From Caenorhabditis remanei (taxonomy: Eukaryota > Nematoda > Chromadorea > Rhabditida > Rhabditidae), in the NCBI RefSeq assembly GCF_010183535.1, contig NC_071331.1, positions 24,056,001-24,120,000 of the forward strand: a stretch of 64,000 nucleotides of DNA, written 5' to 3'. The notes beneath the pieces are model-generated. The model was not told the DNA's origin. It saw nothing but the letters and a program-made list of their open reading frames with translations, and searched no databases. Of this stretch, positions 19,257 to 32,700 are shown one piece after another (within the stretch, counting starts at the first letter, position 1; each line of letters starts with the position of its first letter). Made by a program: the position numbers and the translations under genes.

Positions 19257-22200
19257 TCAACTCGGGCAACGGCATTTCAGCACCAAATAGTCCCAATAAT
19301 ACGTTTTTGTGAACAAATCGAACACATCGGGCCGCGAATAGATGTATGTCGTGTAGAATTTGCTGATTTTCTCATAGGATGAGACGGAGTCGGCGAAGAT
19401 CGACTCGGCGTCGGGACGCTGAAATTTTGGAGCGAAAATTTGGGAAAAATCGTTTGAAACTCGAAAAAATTGACAATTTTGGGGCAAAAAGAGTATATAT
19501 GGTAGAAAAACGCGGAAAAATTGATTAAAAAACCGAAATTTGAAATTTTGAGTCGAAAAATGAACGAAAATGGAGGTTTGGATGCAAAAATGGGGTAATT
19601 TGGCCGGCAAAAAGAGATTTAACTAGAAAAAATTGGGTTTTTTTAGTTAAAAGATTGAGAATTTAAATGAAAATTCCAATTTTCCGCTGAAAAAGTGATT
19701 TTGAAACTGAAAAACTTGGTTTCTGACGCTTTTTCCGTCAGAAATTCGTTTAAAACTTGAGATTTCAGCAATTTCCAGCGAAAACTGAGTCAGTTGATTG
19801 AAAATAGGCATTTTCAGATAGTAATATCATTTTTGGTATCAATTTCAGTTAAAAATGAGAATTTTCAGCCAAAAACCTCTTTTTCCAACCCAAAATCCCA
19901 AAAAAATCCGTTTTGCAACTGTAATTTGATGTCCAAACCTCGAAAAACAGTGTAATTTCGGTTTTGTGACCAATTTTGAGTCAAAATGGGCGGAAATGGG
20001 TGGAAATTTGGCTATAAGGCGGAAATTTCAGCCAAAATTCATTTTTTGAGTCGAAATGACCAAAATTGGCTGAAATAGACCAGAAACTCGTTATAAAACG
20101 GGATTTCTCGCTATATGAGACCGTTTCCAGCCAAAAATGCTCATTTCCAATTGTAATTTGATGCAGATTTGGTTTGAGACACCTTTCCGGTTCATTTGTG
20201 ACGGAATTTGAGTCAAAATGGGCGGAAATTGCTTGAAATTTGGCTAAAAGACTCATTTTTTGAGTCAAAATGACCAAAATTGGCTTAAATATACTATTTG
20301 AGACGGTTTCCAGCCAATTCCTCCACTCACCTTCGCCTCAGCATAAGCTGGATTCGTCGGATTTGAGAAAAGTGAGTGATCCACGAATTGGAACCTCTGA
20401 TTCATTGATTCCATCTGACAGAACCAGTTTTGGGGCACAAATTTCATTTGATCCTCGGTTACTGTCTTGTTTTTGGCGTAGAGTTGAGTGATCTCCGCGT
20501 AGATCTTCACGAGATAACAACGAAGGTCCAGACGGCAGTTGTAACACGGGCGGTCCTCTCTGAAATTGTGAAAAAAATTGAAAATTTCCACGATTTTCAG
20601 CGTGAAATGCTGGAAAAATCGTGATTTTTCACCCATTCGAGCTGAAAATATGCTCGAAACAGCTTTTCACCGGGAAACCGCTGAGACAACATTTTGCAGT
20701 TTGATTACTGTAGAAAAAACGACAAAATTCGTGATTTTTCACCAATTTGAGCTGAAATTATGCTCGAAACACAACCGCTGAAACAGTACTTTGCAGTTTG
20801 ATTACTGTAGAAAAAACGGCAAAATTCGTGATTTTTCACCAATTTGAGCTGAAATTATGCTCGAAACACTGGAAAAACCGCTGAAACAGTACTTTGCAGT
20901 TTGATTACTGTAGAAAAAAACGGCAAAATTCGTGATTTTTCACCAATTTGAGCTGAAATTATGCTCGAAACACTGGAAAAACCGCTGAAACAGTACTTTG
21001 CAGTTTGATTACTGTAGAAAAAACGGCAAAATTCGTGATTTTTCACCAATTTGAGCTGAAATTACGCTCGAAACACTGGAAAAACCGCTGAAACAGCATT
21101 TTGCAGTTTGATTACTGTAGAAAAAAACGGCAAAATTCGTGATTTTTCGCCAATTTGAGCTGAAATTACGCTCGAAACACTGGAAAACCGCTGAAACAGT
21201 ACTTTGCAGTTTGATTACTGTAGAAAAGACTGCAAAATTCGTGATTTTTCACTATTTGGTTAGTGAAAAACACTGAAAAGCGGTATCCTTGAGCTTCTGA
21301 GCTGAAACTGCTGAAACAGTACTTTGCAGTTCGATTACTGTAGAAAAACTGCAAAATTCGTGATTTTTCACTTATTTCAGCTGCTGAAACAAGACTTTGC
21401 AGTTTGGTTACTGTAATAAATCTTATAAATCGGCGATTTTCTTTTTCAAGAGGTGCTAAAACAATATTTTTGACACAAAAATTGATTTTCAGCATCAAAA
21501 ACAGCTAAAAACGTGATTTCTCACCACTGTTTTAGCTGATTTTCAGCATCAAAATCAGCTCTTTGAGCTCAATTGCTGTATAAAGTATTCACCTCACACA
21601 CGTATCCATATAGTGATCCACAAATCTCTCTATTGGATCTCTCCGTGCGAAAAGAATCTTCCAATCAGCGAAATTCCGATCCAATTCTTGTTCTCTTTGT
21701 AGATCATCAAAATCAGAGAAGTATTGGAGAGAATCACTGTCACACGCTCTGACAATTGAGAAAGTTAGCTCCGCCCCTTTCAGTCATTAGAATGAAAATC
21801 TGTATGAAAAGACAGTCGTGGCCTAGGATCCGACCACTCGGCCATCGTGATATTTTACCACTAAAATGACGTCAGCTGGAAACGAGTGCTACCGTAATAT
21901 TTTGGCGGGAAATTTGAATTTTTTTGGATTTTTCTATGTTGAATATCTTGAAAATCGAAAAATCCAATAAAATTCAAATTTCCCGCCAAAATATTACTGT
22001 AGCACACATTTCAGCTGTGCGTCATTTTCGTTTCGTGATAAAATGTCACCATGGTCGAGTTGTCGGATTCTATGCCACGACTGCATTTTATTCAGTTTTC
22101 CAAAAAAGATAAGCTCCGCCCACTTCTTGAGAAACACTCACGTCTCCTCATCGATTTTCTCCTGTAGACCACAGAGCACTTGTTGACCGATAAAAGTGTC

Positions 22201-22896
22201 CGTCTCACAAACGGCGGTCTTCGATTTGGTGATTGCCTGGAAATAGTGAGGAAATAGTGAGGTTTCGAGGTTTTTACTGCTATTTCAGCACTCAAAAGGC
22301 TGAAAATCGCAATTTCTACAGTAACCGGACCAAAACTCAAATTTTGAGGTTTTACTGCCTAAAATTGCAATTCCAGCACTCGAAAAGGCTGAAAATCGCA
22401 ATTTCTACAGTAACCGGACTAAAACTCAAATTTTGAGGTTTTACTGCCTAAAATTGCAATTTCAGCACTCGAAAAGGCTGAAAATCCCAATTTCTACAGT
22501 AACCGGACTACAAGAAACGGTCGGGACACTTGAACTGTCCTGTATGCTTGAACTGCCTAAAATTACAGTTTCTGCACTCAAAAGACTTAAAAAAGCTGAA
22601 AAATCACAATTTCTACGGTAATCGGACTCTGAAAACGGCATTTTTGCACTCACTGCTATCTTATTGGATACTTGAGCATATGCTGGAATATTAGTATACG
22701 ATTCGAATCGTTTCTCCTCTCCCTCATCGACCCAAAGAGAATTCGTGTCGACAATAAAGTCGAACACATCGGATTTCTCCAAATCGCGAGGTTCCACAGA
22801 ATCGATTAATTTAGAATTAGAGAAGAATAGAAGTTTGATGAGAATCAGAAGGATCACGGTAATTATTAGAATTCGTTGAGTCGAGGGGGACCACAT
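19257..22896 (-). CDS. Nematode carbohydrate-sulfotransferase-like type II membrane protein, copy A
   Basis: Five minus-strand exons join in phase: 22896-22654, 22236-22142, 21748-21593, 20559-20331 and 19418-19257. A signal-anchor helix (ILIITVILLILIKLLFF, about residues 9-25) predicts a Golgi type II protein. Family landmarks in order are WKILFARRDPIERFVDHY (the RDP of the 3'-phosphate-binding region), the Cys cluster RPCYNCRLDLRC, then FVPQNWFCQ, and a C-terminal YYWDYLVL block. These match the large nematode Sulfotransfer_2-type family. Typical PAPS-binding residues look altered: Asp replaces the usual Ser after RF, and the 5'-phosphosulfate segment lacks a clear Lys/Ser-Thr motif. Activity is therefore uncertain. 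A 1-base deletion (AAA versus AAAA in copy B) changes the last residues to CRCPS and stops at 19257. The ancestral stop was at 19216. Confidence 0.78.
20650..21420. repeat. 102-104-bp tandem repeats in sulfotransferase-A intron
   Basis: About seven units share tttgcagtttgattactgta, aattcgtgatttttcacc and gctgaaattatgctcgaaac, with anchors spaced 102-104 bp (for example 20892 and 20996). The TTACTGTAG core is a common Caenorhabditis repeat motif. Unit 2 has its own version at 45300-46050. Confidence 0.85.
21811..22085. repeat. Foldback element with tRNA-like arm ends, unit 1
   Basis: The left arm starts gacagtcgtggcctaggatc and the right arm ends tatgccacgactgc. The inner arms aaatttcccgccaaaatatt pair with aatattttggcgggaaattt. 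Each arm carries a GGCCGAGTGGTCGGAT-like segment resembling a tRNA D-arm. It lies in the intron between exons 2 and 3 of sulfotransferase-A. The unit 2 copy is at 46443-46717. Confidence 0.75.
22255..22620. repeat. About 88-bp repeats in sulfotransferase-A intron 1
   Basis: Three units share gctgaaaatcgcaatttcta, cagtaaccgg and attttgaggttttactgcct with a period near 88 bp. A diverged fourth follows. The same array is at 46887-47250. Confidence 0.75.
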
Positions 22897-23700
22897 TTTG
22901 AGAGGGAGTACGGTAGCTACTGGCCAGAAATCCTATGTGGATTACTGTAGATCTAGGATCTATCCGATTCTGAGTAAACGGTATCTGGAGGGGGGATACT
23001 GTAGCTACGAATAACCAGAAATCCTATGTGGAGTACTGTAGATCGATCTAGGATCTATCGATTCTCAACAACAGATTCTGAGTATACGGTAGCAATCGCT
23101 TGGAGGATACTGTAGTCAGATTCTGAATACTGTAACTACCAGGAATACTGTAACTACCAGGAATACTGTAGCTGCCAGGAATACTGTAGTCTATAGATAG
23201 CCATCTTGAATATGGTTTAGAAGTGAAAACTAGTTGTTTCGTTTGTTTCTCGTTCCCGATGATTTTGGAGACAGAATTGGGGATTCTGGATTAAAAAACT
23301 GGAGAAAATGATGATTTTTGACTGAAAATAATCAATTTTATAGCTGAAAATATCAAGTTTTGGCAGAAAATTGTCGATTTTTGGCTGAAAATGGTAAATT
23401 TTTGGCTGAAAATGATGGATTTTTGGCTGAAAAAGATCAATTTTGGCTGAAAACGCTCGAATTTTCACAGAAAATTGTCAATTTTCGGATGATTAAACCG
23501 GTTGTAAATAGGTGGAACTGCTTCCAGGTCCAAAATATGCTGAAAATTATCTAAAATTGCTTTAAATATCCGTCAATTTTCTTTATTTTCAGCCGATTTT
23601 TTAAAACAAAATCTGAAATTTTCAGGTAGATTCTTCCGTTTTCTTTTCAAGAATAAGAAGACGTCAGCCGAGAACTTGAATATCGATTCATCTCACCGTG
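22897..23700. promoter_or_regulatory. Divergent 5' region between sulfotransferase-A and PARG-B
   Basis: The two genes are transcribed away from each other from this region. The first 300 bp hold many TACTGTAG motifs, some paired as inverted copies with GATCTAGGATC-type palindromes. The next part has short TGAAAAT repeats, and an acceptor TTTTCAG lies just before 23635. That acceptor could be a trans-splice site or an intron end. No TATA element or initiator could be assigned. Confidence 0.45.
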
Positions 23701-23735
23701 AGAGGAGTAAACTACCGGATATCGGCGGAAGCGAT

Positions 23736-26700
23736 ATGAATCAAGATGTACGATTTTTCAGCAATTTTCGACCGAAAATGACGAAAAAATAGATTTTTCT
23801 TCACGAATTTCCGATGATTTGCAGCTATGCAAGGCAAAAATTGACTGAAAATTTCAAATTTCGAGTCGAAAATGGGATTTTTATGTCAAAAATAAGAAAA
23901 ATCGACGATTTTCGAATGGAAATGACTGAAAATTGAAGATTTCTCATGAATTTCAGTCAAAAACCATAAATTTTTGTTTCAAGCGAACACATAAAATAGT
24001 AGATTTCTCAGTGGGAAAACTGTAAAAATGTCAAAAATTGAAGTTTTATTCAAAAATTAATGAAAATCAATTTCAAATCATTCGGGAATCGAAGAGACGT
24101 TACAGTAATCTATAATCTTTAAAAATGCTCAAAAAACGGTCTGAAAATTGCTCAAAAATGGTCAAAATGTACTTCCTGGCCGAATTTTTTTCTGTTGTGT
24201 TCTAAAGCGATGGCCTAGAAACACAACAGAAAAAAGCTCGGCCAGGAAGGACATTTTGACCATTTTTGAGCAATTTTCAGACAGTTTTTTGAGCATTTTC
24301 AAAGATTTATAGATTACTGTAACGTATCTTCAACCCCAAACGTTCTGAAATTAGTTTTCTTTCATTTCTGAATAAAACTTCTATTTTTGACATTTTCACA
24401 GTTTTCCCACGGAGAAATCTATCATTTTCTGTGTTCGCTTGAAACAAAAATTTATGATTTTTGGCTGAAATTCATCGGAAATCTTCAATTTTTCAGTTAT
24501 TTCAATCGAAAATTGTCGATTTTTTGCTGAAAATCATCGGAAATTCGTGAAAAATCGATTTTTTTCGTCATTTTGTTTTAGTTCAAATTGTCAATTTTGA
24601 GTGAAAACTCTTATTTTGACTGAAAATGGTCAATTTATGACTGGAAATGGTTAATTTTTGGCTGAAAATAACCGATTTTTGGCTGGAAATGGTCTATTTT
24701 CATTGAAAACTCATATTTTTGGGTGAAAATTGTCAATTTTGGACGAAAATTGTTAATTTTCAGTTGAAATGATAAATTTTTGACTGAAATGATAGATTTT
24801 TAGCTGAAATTATCGATTTTTGGCTGAAAATTATCGATTTTCGACTGAAAATGATCGATTTTCGGGTGAAAATGATCAATTTTAGCTGAAAATCATAGGA
24901 AATTTGTGATTTTTCTGATTTTCAGCCAAAAAAATCTATTTTTATATCGATTTTTTCAGGAAAAAGACTACATCGAGTACATTGGAGTCGGCGTAGCCCA
25001 TCATAAGCCACCGGCGAAAAAGATGCGACTAACGACGTCATCTGTATCGTCACTCATCGTGAATTCAGAAGTCAATCAGGAGCCGAAGAGTATCGACGTC
25101 TTCGCAAGTTCTCAACCGTCGAATGATGGATACGAAACGTGTCGAGAATCGATTGAAGATGAGGAAACGAGTGGAAATTTGACTGAAAATACTCAAAAAT
25201 TGGCTGAAAATGGTCAATTTTTTGCTGAAAATGGTCAATTTTTGGCTGAAAATGCTCCAGAAATCGAATCAGAATGCGTCGAACGACTCGCAAGAAGTCG
25301 AATCCGAGGGTTCTATGGAAATCGGAGAGGTTTTCGATGAAACAGAGATTTATGAGGCTGAAAAACGAGAAAAAAGCTGCTGAAAACAAGCAAAATGAGT
25401 CGAATTCGAGTCAAGAGGATAGGAAGTGCTGAAAGAGATGGAAATCGAGATGAAGACGGCAGAAGAGGTGTGGAAATTGGGGAATTGCGGTGAAAATTGG
25501 TCGAAAATCGTGAAAATTGACTTAAAATTACCCAAAAATGAGATTTTTGCTGAAAATTGGCTGACAACCGGCCGAAAATCGTGGAAATTGATCTAAAAAT
25601 ACACAAAAATGAGATTTTTGCTGAAAATTGGCTGACAACCGGCCGAAAATCGTGGAAATTGATCTAAAAATACACAAAAATGGGATTTTTGCTGAAAATT
25701 GGCGGCTGAAAATCGGCTGAAAATCGTCAGAATCGAGCCAAAAATGAGTTTTTTGCTTAAAATCGGCTGAAATAGTCAAAATGCGTCCAGATGTCTTTTT
25801 TGACTGAAAATCAGCCTAAGATTGATTTTTGACGCTAAAATCGTGAAAATTGGCTGAAAATCGGTCAATAATTGGTTAAAAATCGTGAAAATTGACCGAA
25901 AATAATCCAAAAATGAGATTTTTTGCTAAAAATTAGCTAAAAAATGGTCAAAATTGGCTGAAAACCGATCATTTTCAGCCGTTTTTCTTCAATTTTCAGC
26001 CAAAAAACTCCAAATTTTAGTTTAATAACTATTAGTCTGTCTGTGTGTCCCACTATCCACCCGCATGCCACCTCTGTAATTTCCAGATGTCTCTCCAAAA
26101 GTCACCGTCATCTCAAGACATTTTCGACTACGAATCAGACAAATATCCACAGATTCTGGAGGATTCAGAATCCACTGACGTCGTCAGAAATAACGTGGAA
26201 GAAGAGGAGACGATGGAAGTTGATGAAAAAGAAGAAGAAGAAGACGTCAAGGAGGTTGACGATGTCAGAATGGAAAATCAGGAAGAGGTTGCTGGAAAAA
26301 AGAGATTTCGGGCTGAAAATTGCAGATTTTTGAGTGAAAATTCTAGAAAAATGCATGAAAATGAGATATTTGAGTCGAAATTCTAGAAAATCGGCTTAAA
26401 ATTGCATGTTTTTCCATAGAAAATGTCATTTTCAATGAATTTTCATCATTTTTATAGGAAAAAACGAGAAAATCTAGGTTTTTGGTCGGAAAAATTGTCA
26501 TTTGCAGCCAATTTCCTAAGATTATGATCCAAGAATTCCTGATTTTCCAGCTAAAATCACTTAAAAATCGGAAAATGGCACCAAAAATGGCTGAAAATAC
26601 TATTTTTCTGGAATTTCAACTCAAAAATACTGATTTATTAGCTGAAAAATCGTCTGTAATCGTTTACGGAGTTTCACACCACGTTTTCTCAGTTTCCGAC

Positions 26701-29700
26701 CATTTTTCGACTGAAAATACGCCATTTTCAGCATTTTTTACTCAATTTCCATCCTAAATATGCTTTTCGATCGATTTATGTCAGAAAAATAGGTGCGAGA
26801 CGATATCTAGACCACTTTTATCGAAAAAAATCTATAATTTTCCCAGAAAATTGCATGTTGATAGATAGAAAATTGGAATTTCCAATCGAAATTTCATAGA
26901 AAATCGGCTTAAAATTGCATGGGAATGGAGAAATGCATGTTTTTACATTCAAAAAATTAGAAAATTAGGCAATATTGAGTCAGAAAACGGTGAAAAATTG
27001 GTTTTTAGCAGTTTTCACTCTCGAAATTCCCGGAGAATTCGGCTGAAAATAGAAAAAAAACAAGAAATTTGACTGAAATTTGCGGGATTTGAGCTCAAAA
27101 TTACCGATTTTCAGCCTAAAAATGGTCTGGAGCACCTTTGACGCTTTTAATGCAAAAATTGAGCTCCAAAACTGAAAACGCGACAAAAGCGCGCCAGTTT
27201 ATAAATATAAATTCGGAATTGGGACATCTGGAGTCCAGAGAGACGGTTTTTTCTAGAAACGCGTCAAAGGTGCGCCAGACAAGATTTGGGGGAGTTTGGC
27301 GTACCTTTAGCGCGTACTTGAAAATTTCCTAGAGAACAACTTGGCACAGTGCCAAGAAGATGGTCACTTCGAAAGATTTAAGTTAACTATGTTGTTTTAT
27401 GTCGAAAAATCAATTTTTCGAGCTAAAAAAATAAATTTTTGATGCAAAAATCCAGTTTTTGAGCGGAAAATTTGAATTTTCTAGCTATTTTTGGATATAA
27501 GACAATAGAAAAATGACTAGAAAATCAAGTTTTGCGCTGAAAATTGCAGATTTTAGTCCAAAATTCCGATTTTTGATGCAAAAAATCCTATTTTCAGATG
27601 AATCCAGTAGCCGTCGTCGGAGCAGAAGAAGAAGAAGACGTCGAAGAACAGGAAAGTGAGACGAAATCAGAGAGTTTGTGCCGAAAGAAGATAGAACGTG
27701 TCTCGTTGGAACCGGTTAGTAGCCGAAAATTGTCAAAAAAATGAAAATTTTAATCGAAAAAAAAAACCCTGGTTTTTTGGCTGAAAATCCTCAAAAATTG
27801 AAGTTTTTGATTGAAAAAATGTGATTTTTTAGATTTTTAAGCAAAAAAATCTGGAAATTATTTGAAAAATTTTCAGTTTTCAAGTGAAAATCGTAAAAAA
27901 AATCAAGTCTGTCTGGCGCACCTGTGACGCGTTTTCAGTTCTAAGCCTCAATTTTCGATAGGAAAAGCGTCGAAGGTGCGCCAGACACATTTTAAAATCG
28001 AATTTCCGGATTTTCAACCATTTTCTGTTTAAAATCCGTCAAAATCACATTTTTTTTTTCGCTTTTTCGCTTAAAAATCGTCTGAAAATCGCAATTTTTC
28101 AGAATTCTGGCGATGAAGCCGAAGAGATCGTCTTATCAGAAGACGATGAGAAATCAGAAGACGTGACGAAGGTTCCAGAAGACAAAAAGCCCACGACGAC
28201 GTCACCCGTTGCTCCGAAGTCTAAACCGGCTCCACGTCCCCGTCCAGACAATAAATATCTCATATTCAAACCGGATTTCCAGTCGCCGAATTGTAATCCG
28301 AAAACGAATGACAGATACTGTGAAGTGAATGAGATGCAGAAGCAGGCAGAATGTGAGAATTGGCTGAAACTCATTGAAAAATGACTGAAAATTGAGGTTT
28401 TCGGCTGAAAACTCACCGAAAAATGATTGAAAACGCACATTTTTGCTCAAAATTGTTAAGTTTTGGCTGAAAATATGCATTTTTGACTGAAAACAAAGAG
28501 AAAAATGACTGAAAAATCGAAATTTTGAGTCAAAAATGTGATTTTTCGAGCTAAAAATATAATTTTGAATCTGAAAATGACTGAAATTATGGGTTTTGGC
28601 TGAAAACTGATCGATAAATGATTGAAAATCGGGGTTTTCTCTGAAAATTGTTTGAGGAATGGCTGAAAATCAGGTTTTTTCACTGAAAACAGCAAGAAAA
28701 ATGGCTGAAATTAAGATTTTCGCTGAAAATTCATTGTAAAATGACTGAAAATATGGCTTCTATCTGAAAATTTGGTCAAAAATGAGATTTTCAGAATCAA
28801 AAACATGATTTTGAATCTGAAAATGACTGAAAACTGATCGATAAATGGCTGAAAATCGGGTTTTGGCTTGAAAACTGATAGAAAAAATGACTGAAAAATG
28901 GAATTTTTGAGCTAAAAACATGATTTGAATCTGAAAATGACTGAAATTAAGGGTTTTGGCTGAAAATTGATCGATAAATGCTGAAATATGGTTTTTGGCT
29001 GAAATTTTGTCGAAAATGAGATTTTTAAGCTAAAAACATGGTTTTTTCAAAATTATCAATGAAAAATTACAGTTTTCCGGCTGAAAAAAAAGAGATTTTT
29101 TGGTTATTTCTAGCCAAAACTTCATCTCTGGGTTTTATAGTCATAGATTCGTTTAAACCTGAGATTTCAGCGATTTCCACCGGAAATGAGCCAGTTGACT
29201 GAAAATCGGCATTTTCAGCCAGAAATTGACTATTTTCAATGAGTTTTCAGCCTAAAATGAGCATTTTTCAGCTCAAAATCCCATTTTCAGTCCAAATTTC
29301 ACCTTGAAACCATAAATCTCTAATTTCTTACAGTTTACCGATCTGGAATAGAACGTGTCATCGTCAATCAGGATAAATACAGTAAGAAGACATGGGTAAG
29401 AAGCTCCGCCTCCTCCTTGAAACTCCGCCCCTAATCTAGTAATTTCAGAGAGATTTGCCGAATCCAAGATACGAGATGTACAAGAATTTACTGACTGGAT
29501 ACGCGAGAGAGAATCGATACAAAACGGACTGTTTGATGTTGTTCAGTGTAAGTTTTCGAGATGAGATTCAGAGTATTTTTGACTGAAAATAATCGATTTT
29601 TGGCTGAAAATAGTCAAATTTTGACTGAAAATGATCGATTTTTAGTGAAAACTTATATTTTTGACTGAAAATGGTTCATTTTTGCTTGAAAATTGAAAAT

Positions 29701-32700
29701 TTTTGCTGAAAATACATATTTATGGCTGAAAATGAGCAAATTTGGCCTGAAAATAATCGATTTTTGACTGAAAATAGTCAAACTTTTGACTGAAAATAAT
29801 CGATTTTGACTGAAAATAGTCAAATTTTGGCTGAAAATAGTCAAATTTTGGCTGAAAACGATCAAATTTGACTGAAATTAGTCTAATTTTGACTGAAAAT
29901 AGTCGATTTTCGGCTGGAAATGGACTATTTATCTGTCGAAAACCCAGAAATATGAGTCTGGCGCACCTTTGACGCTTCCAAATCAAAAATTGAGGCTCAC
30001 AACTGAGAACGCGTCAAAGGTGCGAAAATATATATTTATGGCTGAAAATGACCAAATTTTGACTGAAAATAATCGATTTTTTGCTGAAAATACTCGATTC
30101 TCGGCTGGAAATGGGCTATTTTCAGTGAAAACTCATATTTTCAGTGCAAACTCATATTTTTGGCTGAAAACGATCAATTTTTGACTGGAATAGTCAAATT
30201 TTGACTGAAAATGATCGATTTTCAGTGAAAACTCATATTTTTTGACTGAAAATTGAAAAATTTTGCTGAAAATACATATTTATGGCTGAAAATGACCAAA
30301 TTTTGACTGAAAATAATCGATTTTCGGCTGAAAATGCACCACTTATCTGTCGAAGTTCCGAAAATCGACTCTAATTTGAGTCTGGCGCACCTTTGACGCT
30401 TTTCCTAATCGAAAATTGAGGCTTAGAACTGAAAACGCGTCACAGGTGCGCCAGACTTGATATTTTTACGATTTTCACTTGAAAAACTGAAATGTTTCAA
30501 TTAATTTCCAGATTTTCGGTCTGAAATTCAATTTTCTATAATTTTCTAGTCAGGAGCTGAAAATACTCGATTCTCGGCTGGAAATGGTCTATTTTCAGTG
30601 AAAACTCATATTTTTGACTGAAAATGGTCAATTTTGGCTGAAACTAGTCAAATTTTTGTTGAAAACTGTCATTTTTAACTGAAAAATGATAGATTTTAAC
30701 CAAAAAAATTGGCATTTTTTGCTGAAAATTCTGAAATTTGTAGGGCCTGATCCACGATATGTGCGGAATGCCGGTCTATCATCCATTCCCGGCGCTCTTT
30801 GGATATTTCTCCAAATACGAATCGTATCAAGGAAACGATCGATACGCGTTGGATCAATTCGGACGAGTCGTACAGATTGCGTTGTCTGGTTATCAGTTGT
30901 TGCCAGAGGTACGGTTTATAGAAGAAAATGAGCAAAAATTACGGATTTTTTAGTGGAAAATTCGCATTTTTTGATGAAAAATAGGTCTATCTGTGTTTCC
31001 GAGTGTCCAGATGTCCGTTTTACACTGAAAAATTGCTGAAAATTGTGATTTTTCAGTGGAAAATTGACAATTTTGAGAATTTCTGTGTGTCTGTCCATCC
31101 GGATGTCCATTTGAGCTGAAAATGAGTGAAAATTACAGATTTTGGTTTTTAGGTAGAAAATTCGCATTTTTGATGTAAAATAGGTCTATCTGTGTTTCCG
31201 AGTGTCCAAATGTCCGTTTTAAACAGAAAATTGCTAAAAATTATGATTTTTCAATGAAAAATGAGGTTTTTTTTTCAGCGTATCTACTGTCTGATGGGCC
31301 AAGTTGAATCGGCTACACTCTCCCATCGACAGTGTGCTGCTCTCGTCGCCAGAATGTTCTTCACCTCAACTGCTCCCAACTTTTTGGGGTTAGTTTCAGA
31401 CATTTTTTGGCTGAAAATGGTTTATTTTGAGCTTAAAATTACCGAATTTGGCTGAAAATTGTCGATTTTTCATCCAAACGGGACTTTTCGAGAAAAATTT
31501 GTACATTTTGGCTTAAAATTGTCATTTTATGACCGAAAATCATTTATTTCTGACTGAAAATTCTCATTTTTGAGGTTTTTTCAGGTTTGACCTAAAAGTG
31601 GTTATTTTGACCGAAAATCATTGATTTCTTACTTAAATTGACCGAATTTTAGTCTGAAAATTTTCATTTTTGAGGTTTTCTGACTGAAAATGACCAACTT
31701 CTGGATGAAATACGCTCAATTTTTGCCGATTTGCATCATTTTCGATGTAAAAGGATGAAAAAACTCAATTTTCAGCCAAAAATCGCCGATGTCTGGCTGA
31801 AAATTACCATTTTTTTCGCAAGGAATGGGTAGTTTTGATTCCTCGGCCAAAATGATAGATTTCAGTCTAAAAATGCTCATATCTAGAGGTTTTTGACTGA
31901 AATTGACCGATTCTGGGCTTAAAATCTTCATTTTTAGTCAATTTTTCAGTTAAAATAATAAAATTTTCACTGAAAATTGTAATTTTTCAACGGAAAACGC
32001 TTAAAAATTGAGCTGCGCATCCGAAATCCACAATTTTCACATCGAAGAAGATCAAAATGGTCAAAATTGAGCGTCATCTAGAAATCTATCGATTTCAGTC
32101 AGAAATAAATGAATTCCGGTCAAAAATAACAAATTTTAAGCCAAAACTCATAATTTCCTCGGAAAATCTGCCCCATTTTCAGTCAAATAACCTCAAAAAA
32201 TGACCGAATTTCGGGCTGAAATTCTTCATTTTTAGTCAATTTTCATCCAAAATCACCACAATTGTCATTTTCAATATTTTCAGAATACTGAACTCTAACT
32301 CGCCCGTCGCCGTTGAAAAACTCCGTTTCCTTTTCGCCTACTTCGATCGAATCTCGGCGAATCCACCCCAGGGAGTCGTCAGTTTCAGACGAATCAGCAG
32401 AGACGAGGAAGAATTGAGAACAACGAAATGGAGAGAGAGAAAATTCCAGAAACTTCCAGAAGTGACGATGCTTGACGACGAGAGAATTGAGCAGACGACA
32501 CAGTGCACGCAAGTTGATTTTGCAAACGCATTTCTCGGTGGAGGAGTGACGAAAGAGGGTTCTGTTCAGGTTAGAGCAGGGGACACATTCTGACACTTCT
32601 AGAAGGAAATGAGACATCCAGGCAGTTACAAGTGGTCACAGTTGCGAAATTTCCAACTTTTTTCCGAAAATTCGGCTCTAAAATGTGTCTGGCGCACCTT

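Larger units (their letters stand above)
1..30391. repeat. Tandem array unit 1 (about 25 kb plus the LTR element)
   Basis: The sequence from position 1 reappears from about 30392 and from about 55486 in the same order, with exons, introns and intergenic DNA all matching closely. Unit 1 holds the 3' part of PARG-A, RNH2B-A, a 5.38-kb LTR retrotransposon, sulfotransferase-A and the 5' part of PARG-B. Without the retrotransposon it is close to 25.0 kb. The boundaries are the arbitrary phase set by the window start; the true duplication junction cannot be located because no unique flank is visible. Confidence 0.85.

Noticed and set aside
29500..30340. Regular spacing of short repeats considered as a CRISPR array
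   Set aside because: Repeats are degenerate, spacers are not unique, and the gene structure is eukaryotic.
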